Shown here: piece after piece, positions 19,222 to 27,616 of the stretch
Numbering within the stretch: the stretch's first letter is position 1
Layout of the letters: each line of letters opens with the position of its first letter
Assembly (NCBI RefSeq): GCF_040834005.1
Contig: NZ_CP162129.1
Coordinates: 3,930,001 to 3,994,000 of the forward strand
DNA length: 64,000 nucleotides
Source of the DNA: Paenibacillus sp. PL2-23
GTDB lineage: Bacteria; Bacillota; Bacilli; Paenibacillales; Paenibacillaceae
Reading direction: 5' to 3'
Position numbers and translations under genes: made by a program
The notes under the pieces: model-generated
The model's database searches: none
What the model was told of the DNA's origin: nothing
The model's input: only the letters and a program-made list of their open reading frames with translations

Positions 19222-21537
19222 CTACAACGAGATCACAAGCTCCGTTGAGCCGGAGAAGGCTTCCACCTCTACGAGGCCCTCCTCCGTCAGCTTGCCGCCC
19301 TGCGCGCCCGACGCCTGGCCCATGCCATGCAGCGATACGCGGAACGGCTTGCCTGCTCCTTCCGCCCTCACAATAACACGTGAGCCTTCCCGTACGGCTG
19401 TAACCGTCAGCTCCGTCTCGCCCTTCACATTCCGGACCGTACGCAGCGCTGGCTGGCCTTCCGCCAGCTGGTACAACGCAAGCTCTACGCCGCTGGCAAA
19501 GTCGTAATCTGGACGGTTGTCCACCGCTCCGCGAGGCAATATCGTGTTGGGACGAACGAACAGCGGCAGGCTGAAGAAGTCATAGCTTTCCTGCTTCCAC
19601 TTGCCGCCCTCCACCGTCTCTCCCGTCAAGAGATGGGTCCAGGCGCCTTCCGGCAAGTAATAGGTCACTTCTCCACGCTCGCTGAATACAGGAGCAACAA
19701 GCAGCGAGTCGCCCAGCATATATTGACGGTCGAGCATCTCGGCGCCCGGATCCTGCGGGAATTCAAGGAACATCGCGCGCATCGTCGGAACACCCTTCTG
19801 CGTCGCATAGACGGCCGTGTCGAACAGGTACGGCATTAGGGAGCATTTCAGCTTCGTGTAGAAGCGTGTCACATCAACAGCTTCATCGTCATAAGCCCAT
19901 GGCACGCGGTACGAGCTGCTGCCGTGCAGGCGGCTATGGCTGGACAGAAGGCCGAAGGCCAGCCAGCGCTTGAATACATGCGATGGCGCTGTATTCTCGA
20001 AGCCGCCGATGTCATGGCTCCAGAAGCCGAAGCCCGACAAGCCAAGCGACAAGCCGCCGCGAAGGCTCTCCGCCATCGACTCGTAATCGGCGTAGCAGTC
20101 GCCGCCCCAGTGAACCGGGAATTTCTGCCCCCCAACGGTAGCCGAACGCGCGAACAGCGCCGCCTCGTTCCTGCCCAGCTTCTCCTCAAGCACCTCGAAT
20201 ACAACCTTGTTGTACAGCTGCGTATAATAGTTGTGCATCTTCACCGGATTGGAGCCGTCGTGATAGACGACATCCGTCGGAATTCTTTCGCCGAAATCCG
20301 TTTTGAAGCTGTCGACGCCCATATCCACCAGCTCGCGAAGATAGCCTGCGAACCATTCGCATGCCTCCGGGTTGGTGAAGTCGACCAGTGCCATGCCTGG
20401 CTGCCACAGATTCCATTGCCATACGTCGCCATTAGGCTTCTTCACCAAATATCCGTTGCGCTTGCCCTCCTCGAACAGACGGGAGCGCTGTCCGATATAG
20501 GGATTGATCCAGACGCAAATCTTCAGCCCCTTCTCCTTCAGACGCTTCAGCATGCCGACAGGGTCCGGGAATACGCGCTCATCCCATTTGAAGTCCGTCC
20601 AGTGGAACTCGCGCATCCAGAAGCAATCGAAGTGGAATACGTGCAGGGGCAGATCTCGCTCCGCCATGCCGTCCACGAAGGAGTTCACTGTCGCCTCGTC
20701 GTAATTCGTTGTGAAGGACGTCGTCAGCCACAAGCCGAACGTCCATGCAGGCGGAAGCGCAGGCTTGCCAGTCAGCGCAGTATATTTATCCAGTACAGCC
20801 TTCGGCTCCGGTCCGTCAATGACAAAGTATTCAATCGTTTCGCCAGGAACGCTGAACTGCACCTTCTTCACCTTCTCCGAAGCAACCTCGAAGGATACGC
20901 CCGTAGGGTCGTTAACGAATACACCGTAGCCTTTGTTCGTCACGTAGAACGGTATGTTCTTGTAGGCTTGCTCCGAGCTTGTGCCGCCGTCCTTGTTCCA
21001 GATATCTACGACCTGGCCGTTTTTCACGAAGGAAGTAAACCGTTCGCCAAGGCCATATACCCACTCGCCAACGGTCAGATCCAGCTCCTCGCGCATAAAT
21101 ACCTCGCCCGCAGGATCCGTCACATGAGCCATCGACTTGAAGCCGCTGCCTGTGATGCGCTGCTCGCCGCGGAAGAAGTCAACCGTCCATTGCGCACCCT
21201 TGGAGACGCGAACGCTCAGATCGCCGCTTCTCAGCTCCGCATATGCTTCATTCTGTGTAATAACCGCGTGGCCGGCGGAGGTTGACAGCTCGAAGGCTGG
21301 ACCATGATCCACCGTGCCTGCGAAGTGAGTCAGCTTCACGCCGATTACGCCAGGCATCGGAGAATGAAGCTGCACGGTAAGCAGGGTTGTATTGATCATA
21401 TTGCCGCGTCCTTGAATTGGCGTCGTAGACACCGCTACGTTCAGCGTGCCGTCCTGCTCCCACATCTCATGAGCCTGAACGGCCATTGAGAGCGAATACC
21501 CTTCTCTAATCATCCAGTTGCCATCCGTAAATTTCAT
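19222..21537 (-). CDS. yicI: GH31 alpha-xylosidase (YicI-like), cytoplasmic
   Basis: A 771-residue GH31 enzyme with the full YicI layout: N-terminal sandwich starting MKFTDGNWMIREGYS, catalytic barrel and C-terminal sandwiches. The nucleophile is Asp414 in SFKTDFGERIPTD; the acid/base is Asp480 in HWGGDCYADY. The KTDFGERIP form is typical of alpha-xylosidases that release xylose from the non-reducing end of xyloglucan oligosaccharides or isoprimeverose. No signal peptide. It is divergent from an AraC regulator gene. It fits with GH95, GH3 and GH2 into a sequential pathway. Substrate specificity is inferred from motif and context. Confidence 0.93.
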   Translation of the reverse strand: MKFTDGNWMIREGYSLSMAVQAHEMWEQDGTLNVAVSTTPIQGRGNMINTTLLTVQLHSPMPGVIGVKLTHFAGTVDHGPAFELSTSAGHAVITQNEAYAELRSGDLSVRVSKGAQWTVDFFRGEQRITGSGFKSMAHVTDPAGEVFMREELDLTVGEWVYGLGERFTSFVKNGQVVDIWNKDGGTSSEQAYKNIPFYVTNKGYGVFVNDPTGVSFEVASEKVKKVQFSVPGETIEYFVIDGPEPKAVLDKYTALTGKPALPPAWTFGLWLTTSFTTNYDEATVNSFVDGMAERDLPLHVFHFDCFWMREFHWTDFKWDERVFPDPVGMLKRLKEKGLKICVWINPYIGQRSRLFEEGKRNGYLVKKPNGDVWQWNLWQPGMALVDFTNPEACEWFAGYLRELVDMGVDSFKTDFGERIPTDVVYHDGSNPVKMHNYYTQLYNKVVFEVLEEKLGRNEAALFARSATVGGQKFPVHWGGDCYADYESMAESLRGGLSLGLSGFGFWSHDIGGFENTAPSHVFKRWLAFGLLSSHSRLHGSSSYRVPWAYDDEAVDVTRFYTKLKCSLMPYLFDTAVYATQKGVPTMRAMFLEFPQDPGAEMLDRQYMLGDSLLVAPVFSERGEVTYYLPEGAWTHLLTGETVEGGKWKQESYDFFSLPLFVRPNTILPRGAVDNRPDYDFASGVELALYQLAEGQPALRTVRNVKGETELTVTAVREGSRVIVRAEGAGKPFRVSLHGMGQASGAQGGKLTEEGLVEVEAFSGSTELVISL

Positions 21538-21594
21538 AAGCTATGCAACCGCCTTCCCATTATTTTGGTCACTATTCAAACCTTGATTACTTGC

Positions 21595-21624
21595 ATTATA
21601 CTGATAATATTGATACCAAACTAA
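21595..21624 (-). promoter_or_regulatory. Possible GH31 promoter in the divergent GH31/AraC intergenic region
   Basis: On the minus strand a perfect -10 TATAAT (21595-21600) lies 18 bases from a weak -35 TTAGTT (21619-21624), typical of an activator-dependent promoter. The start of transcription would be about 50 bases before ATG 21537. The AraC gene reads away from the same region and is the obvious candidate regulator. Confidence 0.4.
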
Positions 21625-21663
21625 CATTATCCGATGTATTTATAACACGATCTTGATGAGGTG

Positions 21664-22569
21664 ATGAGATTGGAGACCAGTGCAAGGCATTTGCTCAAGG
21701 AAAGCCGCACGCATGGCGATGAGCAGCATCCATTCGGCATGTATTGGCTGAATTACGGGCCCGGCGAGCATGTCATCGACTGCCATTGGCATGAGGAAGC
21801 GGAAATTTTCTACTGCATGCAGGGTGAAACCCTGTTCCAGGTCGATACCGACTACTTCCTCGTGCGCGCGGGGGAAGCCGTATTTGTGGATGGAGGCGAT
21901 ATACACGCCGCTCATGCCCACGGACGGGACGGCTGCTCGTTTTTCTCGCTGGTCTTCGACACCAATCTGCTTGCGAGCGCCAATTATGACGCCGTTCAAG
22001 AGAAGCTTGTCTTGCCGCTGGTGGAGCGGCGCGGCACCTTCCCGAGACATATAGCCGGAAGAGAGCCTTATGAATCCCAGCTGCTCCAGCACATTGCCGC
22101 TATGATGGAGAGCTGCAGGCAGCAGCCGGAAGGCTTCGAAGGCGCCGTCAAAGGCCGGCTGTATCTGATGCTGGCCGATCTTGCGGCCAGCGGCAAGCGA
22201 AGCAGCCGTATGGACAGCAGTCGAAGCGAGTCCTCCAAGATTGAACGGCTCAAGGCCGTCATCGCATATATCCAGCACAATTACGAGCGTCAGCTTCGAT
22301 TATCCGAGCTGGCAGCCCTTATTCCCATGAGCGAGGGCCACTTCTCCCGCTTCTTCAAGTCTATGACCCGCCAAAGTCCGATGGATTACATCAACTCCTA
22401 TCGGATTAGACAGGCGGCGGAGCTGCTGCGGGAGCAGGAACGCAAAATATCGGATATCGCGATGGAGGTCGGCTATGACAACATCAGCTATTTTATCCGG
22501 GTATTCCGCAAGGTCATGCACTGCTCCCCATCGGACTTCCGCAAGCGTCTGCCATCGCACGATCAGTGA
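21664..22569 (+). CDS. AraC-family transcriptional regulator with cupin sensor domain
   Basis: About 301 residues: an N-terminal cupin (YGPGEHVIDCHWHEEAEIFY, RAGEAVFVDGGDIHAAHAHG) likely to bind a sugar, and two C-terminal helix-turn-helix motifs (LSELAALIPMSEGHFSRFFK; ISDIAMEVGYDNISYFIRVF). It is the only plus-strand gene of the sugar locus, divergent from GH31 and convergent with GH3 (7-base overlap of the 3' ends). The start is uncertain: GTG 21661, ATG 21664, or TTG 21670, which has the best-placed GAGGTGAT. It probably controls the GH31 promoter. Confidence 0.87.
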   Translation: MRLETSARHLLKESRTHGDEQHPFGMYWLNYGPGEHVIDCHWHEEAEIFYCMQGETLFQVDTDYFLVRAGEAVFVDGGDIHAAHAHGRDGCSFFSLVFDTNLLASANYDAVQEKLVLPLVERRGTFPRHIAGREPYESQLLQHIAAMMESCRQQPEGFEGAVKGRLYLMLADLAASGKRSSRMDSSRSESSKIERLKAVIAYIQHNYERQLRLSELAALIPMSEGHFSRFFKSMTRQSPMDYINSYRIRQAAELLREQERKISDIAMEVGYDNISYFIRVFRKVMHCSPSDFRKRLPSHDQ

Positions 22570-25376
22570 ATGCGGAGCCAGCTGATTGCCGTCTCGCCCT
22601 TCATGCTTACGTACACATCATGGCGCCCTGTTAGGGCTATCGCCTCTGCGGTAACCGTCGTCCATGCCTGGCGGCCGCCTGTTGGCGTTACCTTGCAAGT
22701 GAAGACTGGCGGACCGTCCGGCTGCTTCAAGGCTACGATCAGCTCGCCGCCCTGGATATGGCCGGACACTCTCGCCTCCAGACGCTTGGCTCCTTCCCCT
22801 TCTCCGAATTCCACGTCACGGAACACGATCCAGCCGCTGTCGCCCTTCAGCCGGACACTCTCGCCGCCCTCGCGGCATTCATCCACGAACACACCGGCAT
22901 AGTCATCATAATTTACAGCTCTAACGGGCTCCCGAAGCGATCTAGGCGGTATAAGCTCGCCGTCGACCTGCAGCGTTTCCTCTAACAGAATCATGCTTGA
23001 GGACGAGCCGAGCATGAGTGTATAAGCTCCGCTTTCGACGCAATAACGATCCCGAGTCACATCCCAGATAGCAAGCTGGGATGCCTTCAGCGTGAGCTCC
23101 ACCACCGCCTCGGCGCCCGCGGCAAGCTCTATTCGCTTAAAGCCGAGCAAAGTCTTGATGGGACGGGCAACTCGGGACGCGTTAGCCTTCACATAGAGCT
23201 GCGGAACCTCTCCGCCAGCCATAGCGCCGGTATTCCGAATCGTCACGGATACCGTCACCGAATCGCCTGCGCCGATCCGGCTTTGGCTGAGAGTCAGCCC
23301 TTCATAAGCGAAGGATGTATAGCTCAGTCCGTGGCCGAACGGATACAGCGCCTCACCGTCGAAATACTGATACGTCCGCTTGCCTTTTATAATGTCGTAA
23401 TCCATCAGCTCCGGCAGCTGCCCGGCCGATTTGTACCAGGTCATGTTCAATCGCCCGGCGGGGCTGTAATCGCCGAACAGGGCATCCGCTATAGCATGGC
23501 CAAGCTCTTGGCCAGCATGGGAGGTGTACACAATCGCCGGCACATGCTCGTTCTCCCAGTTAACGGCGAAGGGATAACCGCCCACTATAACGACCACTGT
23601 ATTGGGGTTTGCTTCATATACAGCGCGAATGAGCGCATGCTGCTCCGGCGGCAGCGTGATGTCGGGGCGGTCGACCGTCTCCTTGCCGTTAATGAACGGG
23701 CTGTTGCCTACGAGGACGATTGCCGTCTCCGCCGACCGAGCAGCATTGACCGCTGCCCCGATGCCGCTCTCAACAGTCTCGATGACCAGCTGAGCTGCGC
23801 TTGTCTCCGGCAGCTCATGCGGCACAACAAGCTGCTGACCACTGTTAAGCGCTACCGGCTTGCCTTCCCATGACCGCAACTCTACGCTGCCGTCCGCCAG
23901 CTCGGCGAACGCAAACGCCTCCTTCACGAACCAGCCGCGCGCTTCGTCGGATAAGGCGCGAAGCCCCGTGTCGCTTTCAGTCACATATTTCCCGCTGGCG
24001 ACATCCCGAAGCGTGACGCTTCCCCAGCCCCAGTCGTTGCGCTCGAACAGCGATGCCTGGGCGGCGTCCATTGTGTCCGCCAGAAGCGCGGCGTCCTCCG
24101 ATGCCGAAACGCGCACATATTGTCCCGTCGCAGCGGAACGAATACGGATCAGGTCCAGCCCCGAATGGAATGCCGCTCGGCCTCCCTCCAGCTTCTCCTT
24201 CACGCCCTGCAGAGGAGTTACGCGATACGGAGGCGTTCCGCTGTACCAATCCGTATAAGCAAAGTCCGCCAGCGGACCAACAACGGCAACGGAGCCGCTT
24301 TTGCCGCTAAGCGGCAGCAAGCCGTTGTTCTTGAGCAGAACAACGCCTTCGCGCGCTGCCCGCAGCGACAGAGCCGCATGCTCAGGCGCGCACAGCTTGG
24401 ATTCCGGGACATCGCTGTAGGGGTTCCGCTCTGCGGGATCCCATTCGCCAAGCCGGATCCGAACCCGGAACGTATTGCGAAGCGCACGATCCAGATCCGC
24501 TTCCGCCAGCAGTCCTTGCTCCAAGGCGTCTCTTATCGCGCGTAAGGAGATGTCCTGATCATCGGTGATGCTGTCAATGCCGGCTTTAATAGAGCCAGCC
24601 ACAGCTTCCGCGTAGGAATCCACATAATGATGATCCATGACGGTGCCAAGCACGTCTCCAGCATCTCCGACTACGAATCCGTCCATGCCCCATTCGTCCT
24701 TCACGATTCGCTGAACCTCTTGATTCAGATTGCACGGTATGCCGTTAACCCCGTTGTATGCTGTCATCATCGAGCCCGCTTTTCCTTCGCGGAACGGCAT
24801 CTCGAACGCTTTCAAATAATATTCCCGCTGGTTTCTGGGATCAATGCTGACAGAAGCGCTGCCGCGATCGACCTCGTTGTTGTTGCCGTAGAAGTGCTTC
24901 AGCGTTGCGACCGACTTGTAATAGAACGGATGCTCGCCCTGCATGCCCTTGACCAGCTCAGTGGACAATCTTCCCGTTAGATACGGGTCCTCGCCATAGG
25001 CCTCCTCCGTTCTACCCCAGCGCGGATCGCGCTCCAGATCGACCGTCGGCGCCCAGATCGTCAAGCCGTTTATCTCGCGGTTGCGCTGATAATAGACGCG
25101 AGCCTCCTCGGCGATCACCGAGCCGATCTCACGCATCAGCTCCGGATTCCAGGTGCAAGCAAGCCCCGTATTCTGCGGGAATACGGTCGCCTCGCCCAGC
25201 CAGGCCACACCGTGAGCGCCCTCTGTTCCATGCTTATATTTCTGAATGCCAAGCCGAGGAATATCGGCCTGATATTGGCACATTAATTGAATTTTCTCGT
25301 CCAGCGTCAATCTCCCGATCAGATCGCTGACCCGCTCCTCAAGCGGCAAATCCGGGTTTTGAAATGGATGGTTCAT
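22563..25376 (-). CDS. GH3 beta-glycosidase with internal beta-trefoil-like insert and C-terminal CBM6-like domain
   Basis: A 937-residue GH3 enzyme, probably beta-glucosidase or beta-xylosidase. The barrel contains the substrate segment SVATLKHFYGNN and nucleophile Asp238 in GFVVGDAGDV. The second domain carries the probable acid/base Glu566 (INGKETVDRP). Between them, about residues 408-530, lies an insert with two similar repeats (IRIRSAATGQYVRV; TLRDVASGKYVT) typical of fascin-like beta-trefoils. An Fn3-like domain follows, then a terminal CBM6-like sandwich from about residue 815 (AVNYDDYAG to WLRIH). No signal peptide, so it is probably intracellular. ATG 25376 follows AGGGGGAGCGGGAG. 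A cre-like site lies about 70 bases upstream. Confidence 0.9.
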   Translation of the reverse strand: MNHPFQNPDLPLEERVSDLIGRLTLDEKIQLMCQYQADIPRLGIQKYKHGTEGAHGVAWLGEATVFPQNTGLACTWNPELMREIGSVIAEEARVYYQRNREINGLTIWAPTVDLERDPRWGRTEEAYGEDPYLTGRLSTELVKGMQGEHPFYYKSVATLKHFYGNNNEVDRGSASVSIDPRNQREYYLKAFEMPFREGKAGSMMTAYNGVNGIPCNLNQEVQRIVKDEWGMDGFVVGDAGDVLGTVMDHHYVDSYAEAVAGSIKAGIDSITDDQDISLRAIRDALEQGLLAEADLDRALRNTFRVRIRLGEWDPAERNPYSDVPESKLCAPEHAALSLRAAREGVVLLKNNGLLPLSGKSGSVAVVGPLADFAYTDWYSGTPPYRVTPLQGVKEKLEGGRAAFHSGLDLIRIRSAATGQYVRVSASEDAALLADTMDAAQASLFERNDWGWGSVTLRDVASGKYVTESDTGLRALSDEARGWFVKEAFAFAELADGSVELRSWEGKPVALNSGQQLVVPHELPETSAAQLVIETVESGIGAAVNAARSAETAIVLVGNSPFINGKETVDRPDITLPPEQHALIRAVYEANPNTVVVIVGGYPFAVNWENEHVPAIVYTSHAGQELGHAIADALFGDYSPAGRLNMTWYKSAGQLPELMDYDIIKGKRTYQYFDGEALYPFGHGLSYTSFAYEGLTLSQSRIGAGDSVTVSVTIRNTGAMAGGEVPQLYVKANASRVARPIKTLLGFKRIELAAGAEAVVELTLKASQLAIWDVTRDRYCVESGAYTLMLGSSSSMILLEETLQVDGELIPPRSLREPVRAVNYDDYAGVFVDECREGGESVRLKGDSGWIVFRDVEFGEGEGAKRLEARVSGHIQGGELIVALKQPDGPPVFTCKVTPTGGRQAWTTVTAEAIALTGRHDVYVSMKGETAISWLRIH

Positions 25377-25446
25377 CTCCCGCTCCCCCTGTCTATTTTT
25401 CCAAGATGATGCTTTCTGTTAGGCCCTACCTTATCATACTGTGTAC

Positions 25447-25460
25447 TGGAAGCGCTTAAA
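25447..25460 (-). promoter_or_regulatory. Candidate catabolite-responsive element upstream of the GH3 gene
   Basis: TGGAAGCGCTTAAA differs from the cre consensus TGWAANCGNTNWCA at two positions and has the palindromic AAGCGCTT core. CcpA control would fit a sugar-degradation gene. This is a pattern match only. Confidence 0.35.
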
Positions 25461-25500
25461 CACATACATAATTAGCCCTCTTTTCATATAAAAATCTGAC

Positions 25501-25541
25501 AAAAAAGCGCGCGGCTTCTTAGAAGAAACCTCGCGCTTTCA
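25501..25541 (-). terminator. Terminator after the YesN gene
   Basis: On the minus strand AAAGCGCGAGGTTTCTT, loop CTA, AAGAAGCCGCGCGCTTT form a long stem with small mismatches followed by TTTTTT. It begins just after the YesN stop codon and ends that transcript before the GH3 promoter. Confidence 0.85.
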
Positions 25542-25546
25542 CTTTG

Positions 25547-27103
25547 TTAAGCATGGCTTGCCGTCTTGCGGTAGGCGGATGGCGATGTGCCTACATACTT
25601 CCTGAATTTGGTGTGAAAATAATCAACGTTCGTATAGCCGACCTTCTCCGCGACCTGATACACCTTCATACCTTCCTCCAGCAGCGTCTTGGCGTTTTCA
25701 ATCCGGACCTTGTCCAGATACGTATTGAAATATTCGCCGGTCACGTTCTTGAACAGCTTGCCCAGATAAGCGCTGTTGTAGTTGAAGATGCCAGACAGCG
25801 TCTCCAGCTTCAGATTGTCGCTGAAATTGCGATGGATCAAATCCAGCATCATCTTCACCTCGCGGTGATTGCCGCCTTCGCCCAGCTGATTCATCATCTG
25901 CTCCAGGAAATGGCCCGCCTTCTCATAGACGCCCTTAACCGTATGCACCTTGTAAATTTCCGCGATATAATCCGCATACTCTTCGCTGCGGCTCTGCAGC
26001 TGAGGCGATTGCTTAAGCCCCTTGCCCAGAGTCGAGGTAAGCAGCTCCACGAAGCGGCGCTTCAGCTCCCCTTCATTCAGACCTTGGGCGATGAGGCTCT
26101 GGCCTGTCTGGCGAAGCAGCTGGAGCATCGTTTCCTTATTGCCTACCTCAAGCGCATAATAGAGCTGCTCCTTGCACAATTCTGCGTTTTTATGATCATC
26201 CGCTGCAGCCTGCTCCAGCGCCTTCTCGAGCTCCGGGCACAGAAGCTGGCCGTTACCGATAAAAAAATGCTTTCTGCTCAAGCTCCTTGCCGCCCCATAG
26301 GACTCCGCAATTTCCCCAAGCGTATGCACCTTCGGCCCCAGTGAAGCGGAGAACTCGATGTCCCATCGCTGCAGCTCGCGCTGAAGCTCCCGGTAGACCT
26401 CATCCTTCTCCACGCTCAGTATCGGCTCCTTCAGCAGTACGCCAATCTTGGCCTGATTACTGAATACGAAGCCCCGACCAGACTGCTCGAACATTTCCGC
26501 CAGCAGCCGCTGAAGCCCCTTCTGCGCGTCTATGTCCAGCTCCTCGCCCTCCTCCTTAGGCAGAAGCGTCAGCAATAGCACCTGGTAGCTGCTCCATAAC
26601 AGCCCAAGCTGCTCCGCTTCCCTCTCCAGGCCTGAGCGGTCCTCTGCTGTTCCATTCAGCAGCGTGCGAATGAAGGTTTCCCTGCTCCATTCGCTGGTTG
26701 CCCGCTGCCAGCGCTCCGCGGCGCGATCCCGATCGATCTGCTCCTTGATCTTGGTCAGGTAGTCGATCAGCTCATCCTCGTCCACCGGCTTCATCAAATA
26801 GCCGTCCACACGGTGCGCCATCGCTTTCTTGGCGTAATCGAAATCCGCGTAGCCGCTTAAGATAAGCATATGCAGCCTTTCGTCGAGCGCGCGGAGCTGC
26901 CCTGCCAGCTGCAAGCCATCCATTCCGGGCATGCGAATGTCCGCGATGACCAGCTCGGGCCGGATCGTTTTATATTTGTCCAGCGCCTCGTTACCGTTCG
27001 CTGCCGTATCCATTACGGTGAATCCGTAAGAAGGCCAATCAATCACAGCGCGCAAGCCTTCCCTCTGCTTCGGCTCGTCGTCGACAATTAGCACTTTAAT
27101 CAT
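25547..27103 (-). CDS. YesN-family response regulator (REC plus AraC-type DNA-binding domain)
   Basis: A 518-residue protein: receiver domain with phospho-acceptor Asp55 in VIADIRMPGMDG and Lys in YLMKPVDEDEL, a long central linker of about 270 residues, and a C-terminal AraC HTH pair (LSGIFNYNSAYLGKLFKNVT; VYQVAEKVGYTNVDYFHTKF). It is the natural partner of the YesM kinase at 17323-19104, although GH31, AraC and GH3 genes separate them. ATG 27103 follows GGGAGG. Two near-identical 17-base direct repeats lie upstream of its start and may be regulatory sites. It probably activates the importer operon. Confidence 0.92.
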   Translation of the reverse strand: MIKVLIVDDEPKQREGLRAVIDWPSYGFTVMDTAANGNEALDKYKTIRPELVIADIRMPGMDGLQLAGQLRALDERLHMLILSGYADFDYAKKAMAHRVDGYLMKPVDEDELIDYLTKIKEQIDRDRAAERWQRATSEWSRETFIRTLLNGTAEDRSGLEREAEQLGLLWSSYQVLLLTLLPKEEGEELDIDAQKGLQRLLAEMFEQSGRGFVFSNQAKIGVLLKEPILSVEKDEVYRELQRELQRWDIEFSASLGPKVHTLGEIAESYGAARSLSRKHFFIGNGQLLCPELEKALEQAAADDHKNAELCKEQLYYALEVGNKETMLQLLRQTGQSLIAQGLNEGELKRRFVELLTSTLGKGLKQSPQLQSRSEEYADYIAEIYKVHTVKGVYEKAGHFLEQMMNQLGEGGNHREVKMMLDLIHRNFSDNLKLETLSGIFNYNSAYLGKLFKNVTGEYFNTYLDKVRIENAKTLLEEGMKVYQVAEKVGYTNVDYFHTKFRKYVGTSPSAYRKTASHA

Positions 27104-27143
27104 ACTGATTCCTCCCGCTTACTATAAGCTAAAATATGCGCAT

Positions 27144-27189
27144 ATGAAGCGATTTCAAGCTATTATACTGAAATGAACCGCTTTCAAGC
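27144..27189. repeat. Pair of 17-bp direct repeats upstream of the YesN gene
   Basis: ATGAAGCGATTTCAAGC (27144-27160) and ATGAACCGCTTTCAAGC (27173-27189) differ at two positions and are 29 bases apart start to start. They lie 41-86 bases before the YesN start, a suitable place for an AraC-type regulator or autoregulation. No binding data can be read from sequence. Confidence 0.5.
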
Positions 27190-27266
27190 AAACATTATCT
27201 TGTTCATTTATTGCACTATTTTGATGCAACTAACGCCTATTCGTTTTCAAAGCAGCCTATGCTCAT

Positions 27267-27308
27267 ACAAAAACGGCAATCCGTCACCCAACCGCAGCGA
27301 GGATTGCC
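27267..27308 (-). terminator. Terminator after the GH2 gene
   Basis: On the minus strand GGCAATCC and GGATTGCC form an 8-bp stem with an 18-base loop, followed by GTTTTTG. It lies 17 bases after the stop of the displaced GH2 3' segment, which supports 27326 as the original end of the gene. Confidence 0.75.
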
Positions 27309-27325
27309 ATTGCTTGCACCATCTA

Positions 27326-27616
27326 CTATTTAGGAGCCCGTTCAAATCGGAACCAGCCAAAGTCAAAGCAGCTGCCCGGCAGGAAGAGGAAGGTTGCCTT
27401 CTGCTCCCCGGTTACCCGCTCCAGCTGGAATGTCCGTTCCTCGTACGCGTTCGATTGTCCGAACTCCACCAGCTGGCTGGACTCGCCATCAGGGCCGGCA
27501 AATCGGATTTGAATGGTATTTTTATCAATAGGCGATCTGCCGCATATGACCAGCTTAGAGGCACCATCACTTTCAAAATCCAAATACTGAAATTCCAGCG
27601 AGACATTGTTCCCGAC
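27326..27616 (-). pseudogene. Out-of-frame 3' segment of the GH2 gene
   Basis: From about 27616 the open reading that continues the GH2 protein is in another frame. It reads VGNNVSLEFQYLDFES, SKLVICGRSPIDKNTIQIRF, SQLVEFGQSNAYEERTFQLE and FLFLPGSCFDFGWFRFER up to a stop at 27326, the typical carbohydrate-binding C-terminal end of GH2 enzymes of this type. The upstream frame instead ends in unrelated residues at 27573. The change of frame falls between about 27611 and 27623 (the GAGGAGCGTCGGG segment on the minus strand). It has no good start of its own. It is either a real frameshift or a sequence error. Confidence 0.8.

Noticed and set aside
19924..21285. 453-residue frame opposite the GH31 gene and similar long antisense frames (13803-15152, 57561-58676)
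   Set aside because: The minus-strand frames match well-known families along their full length; the antisense frames are a by-product of GC-rich third positions.
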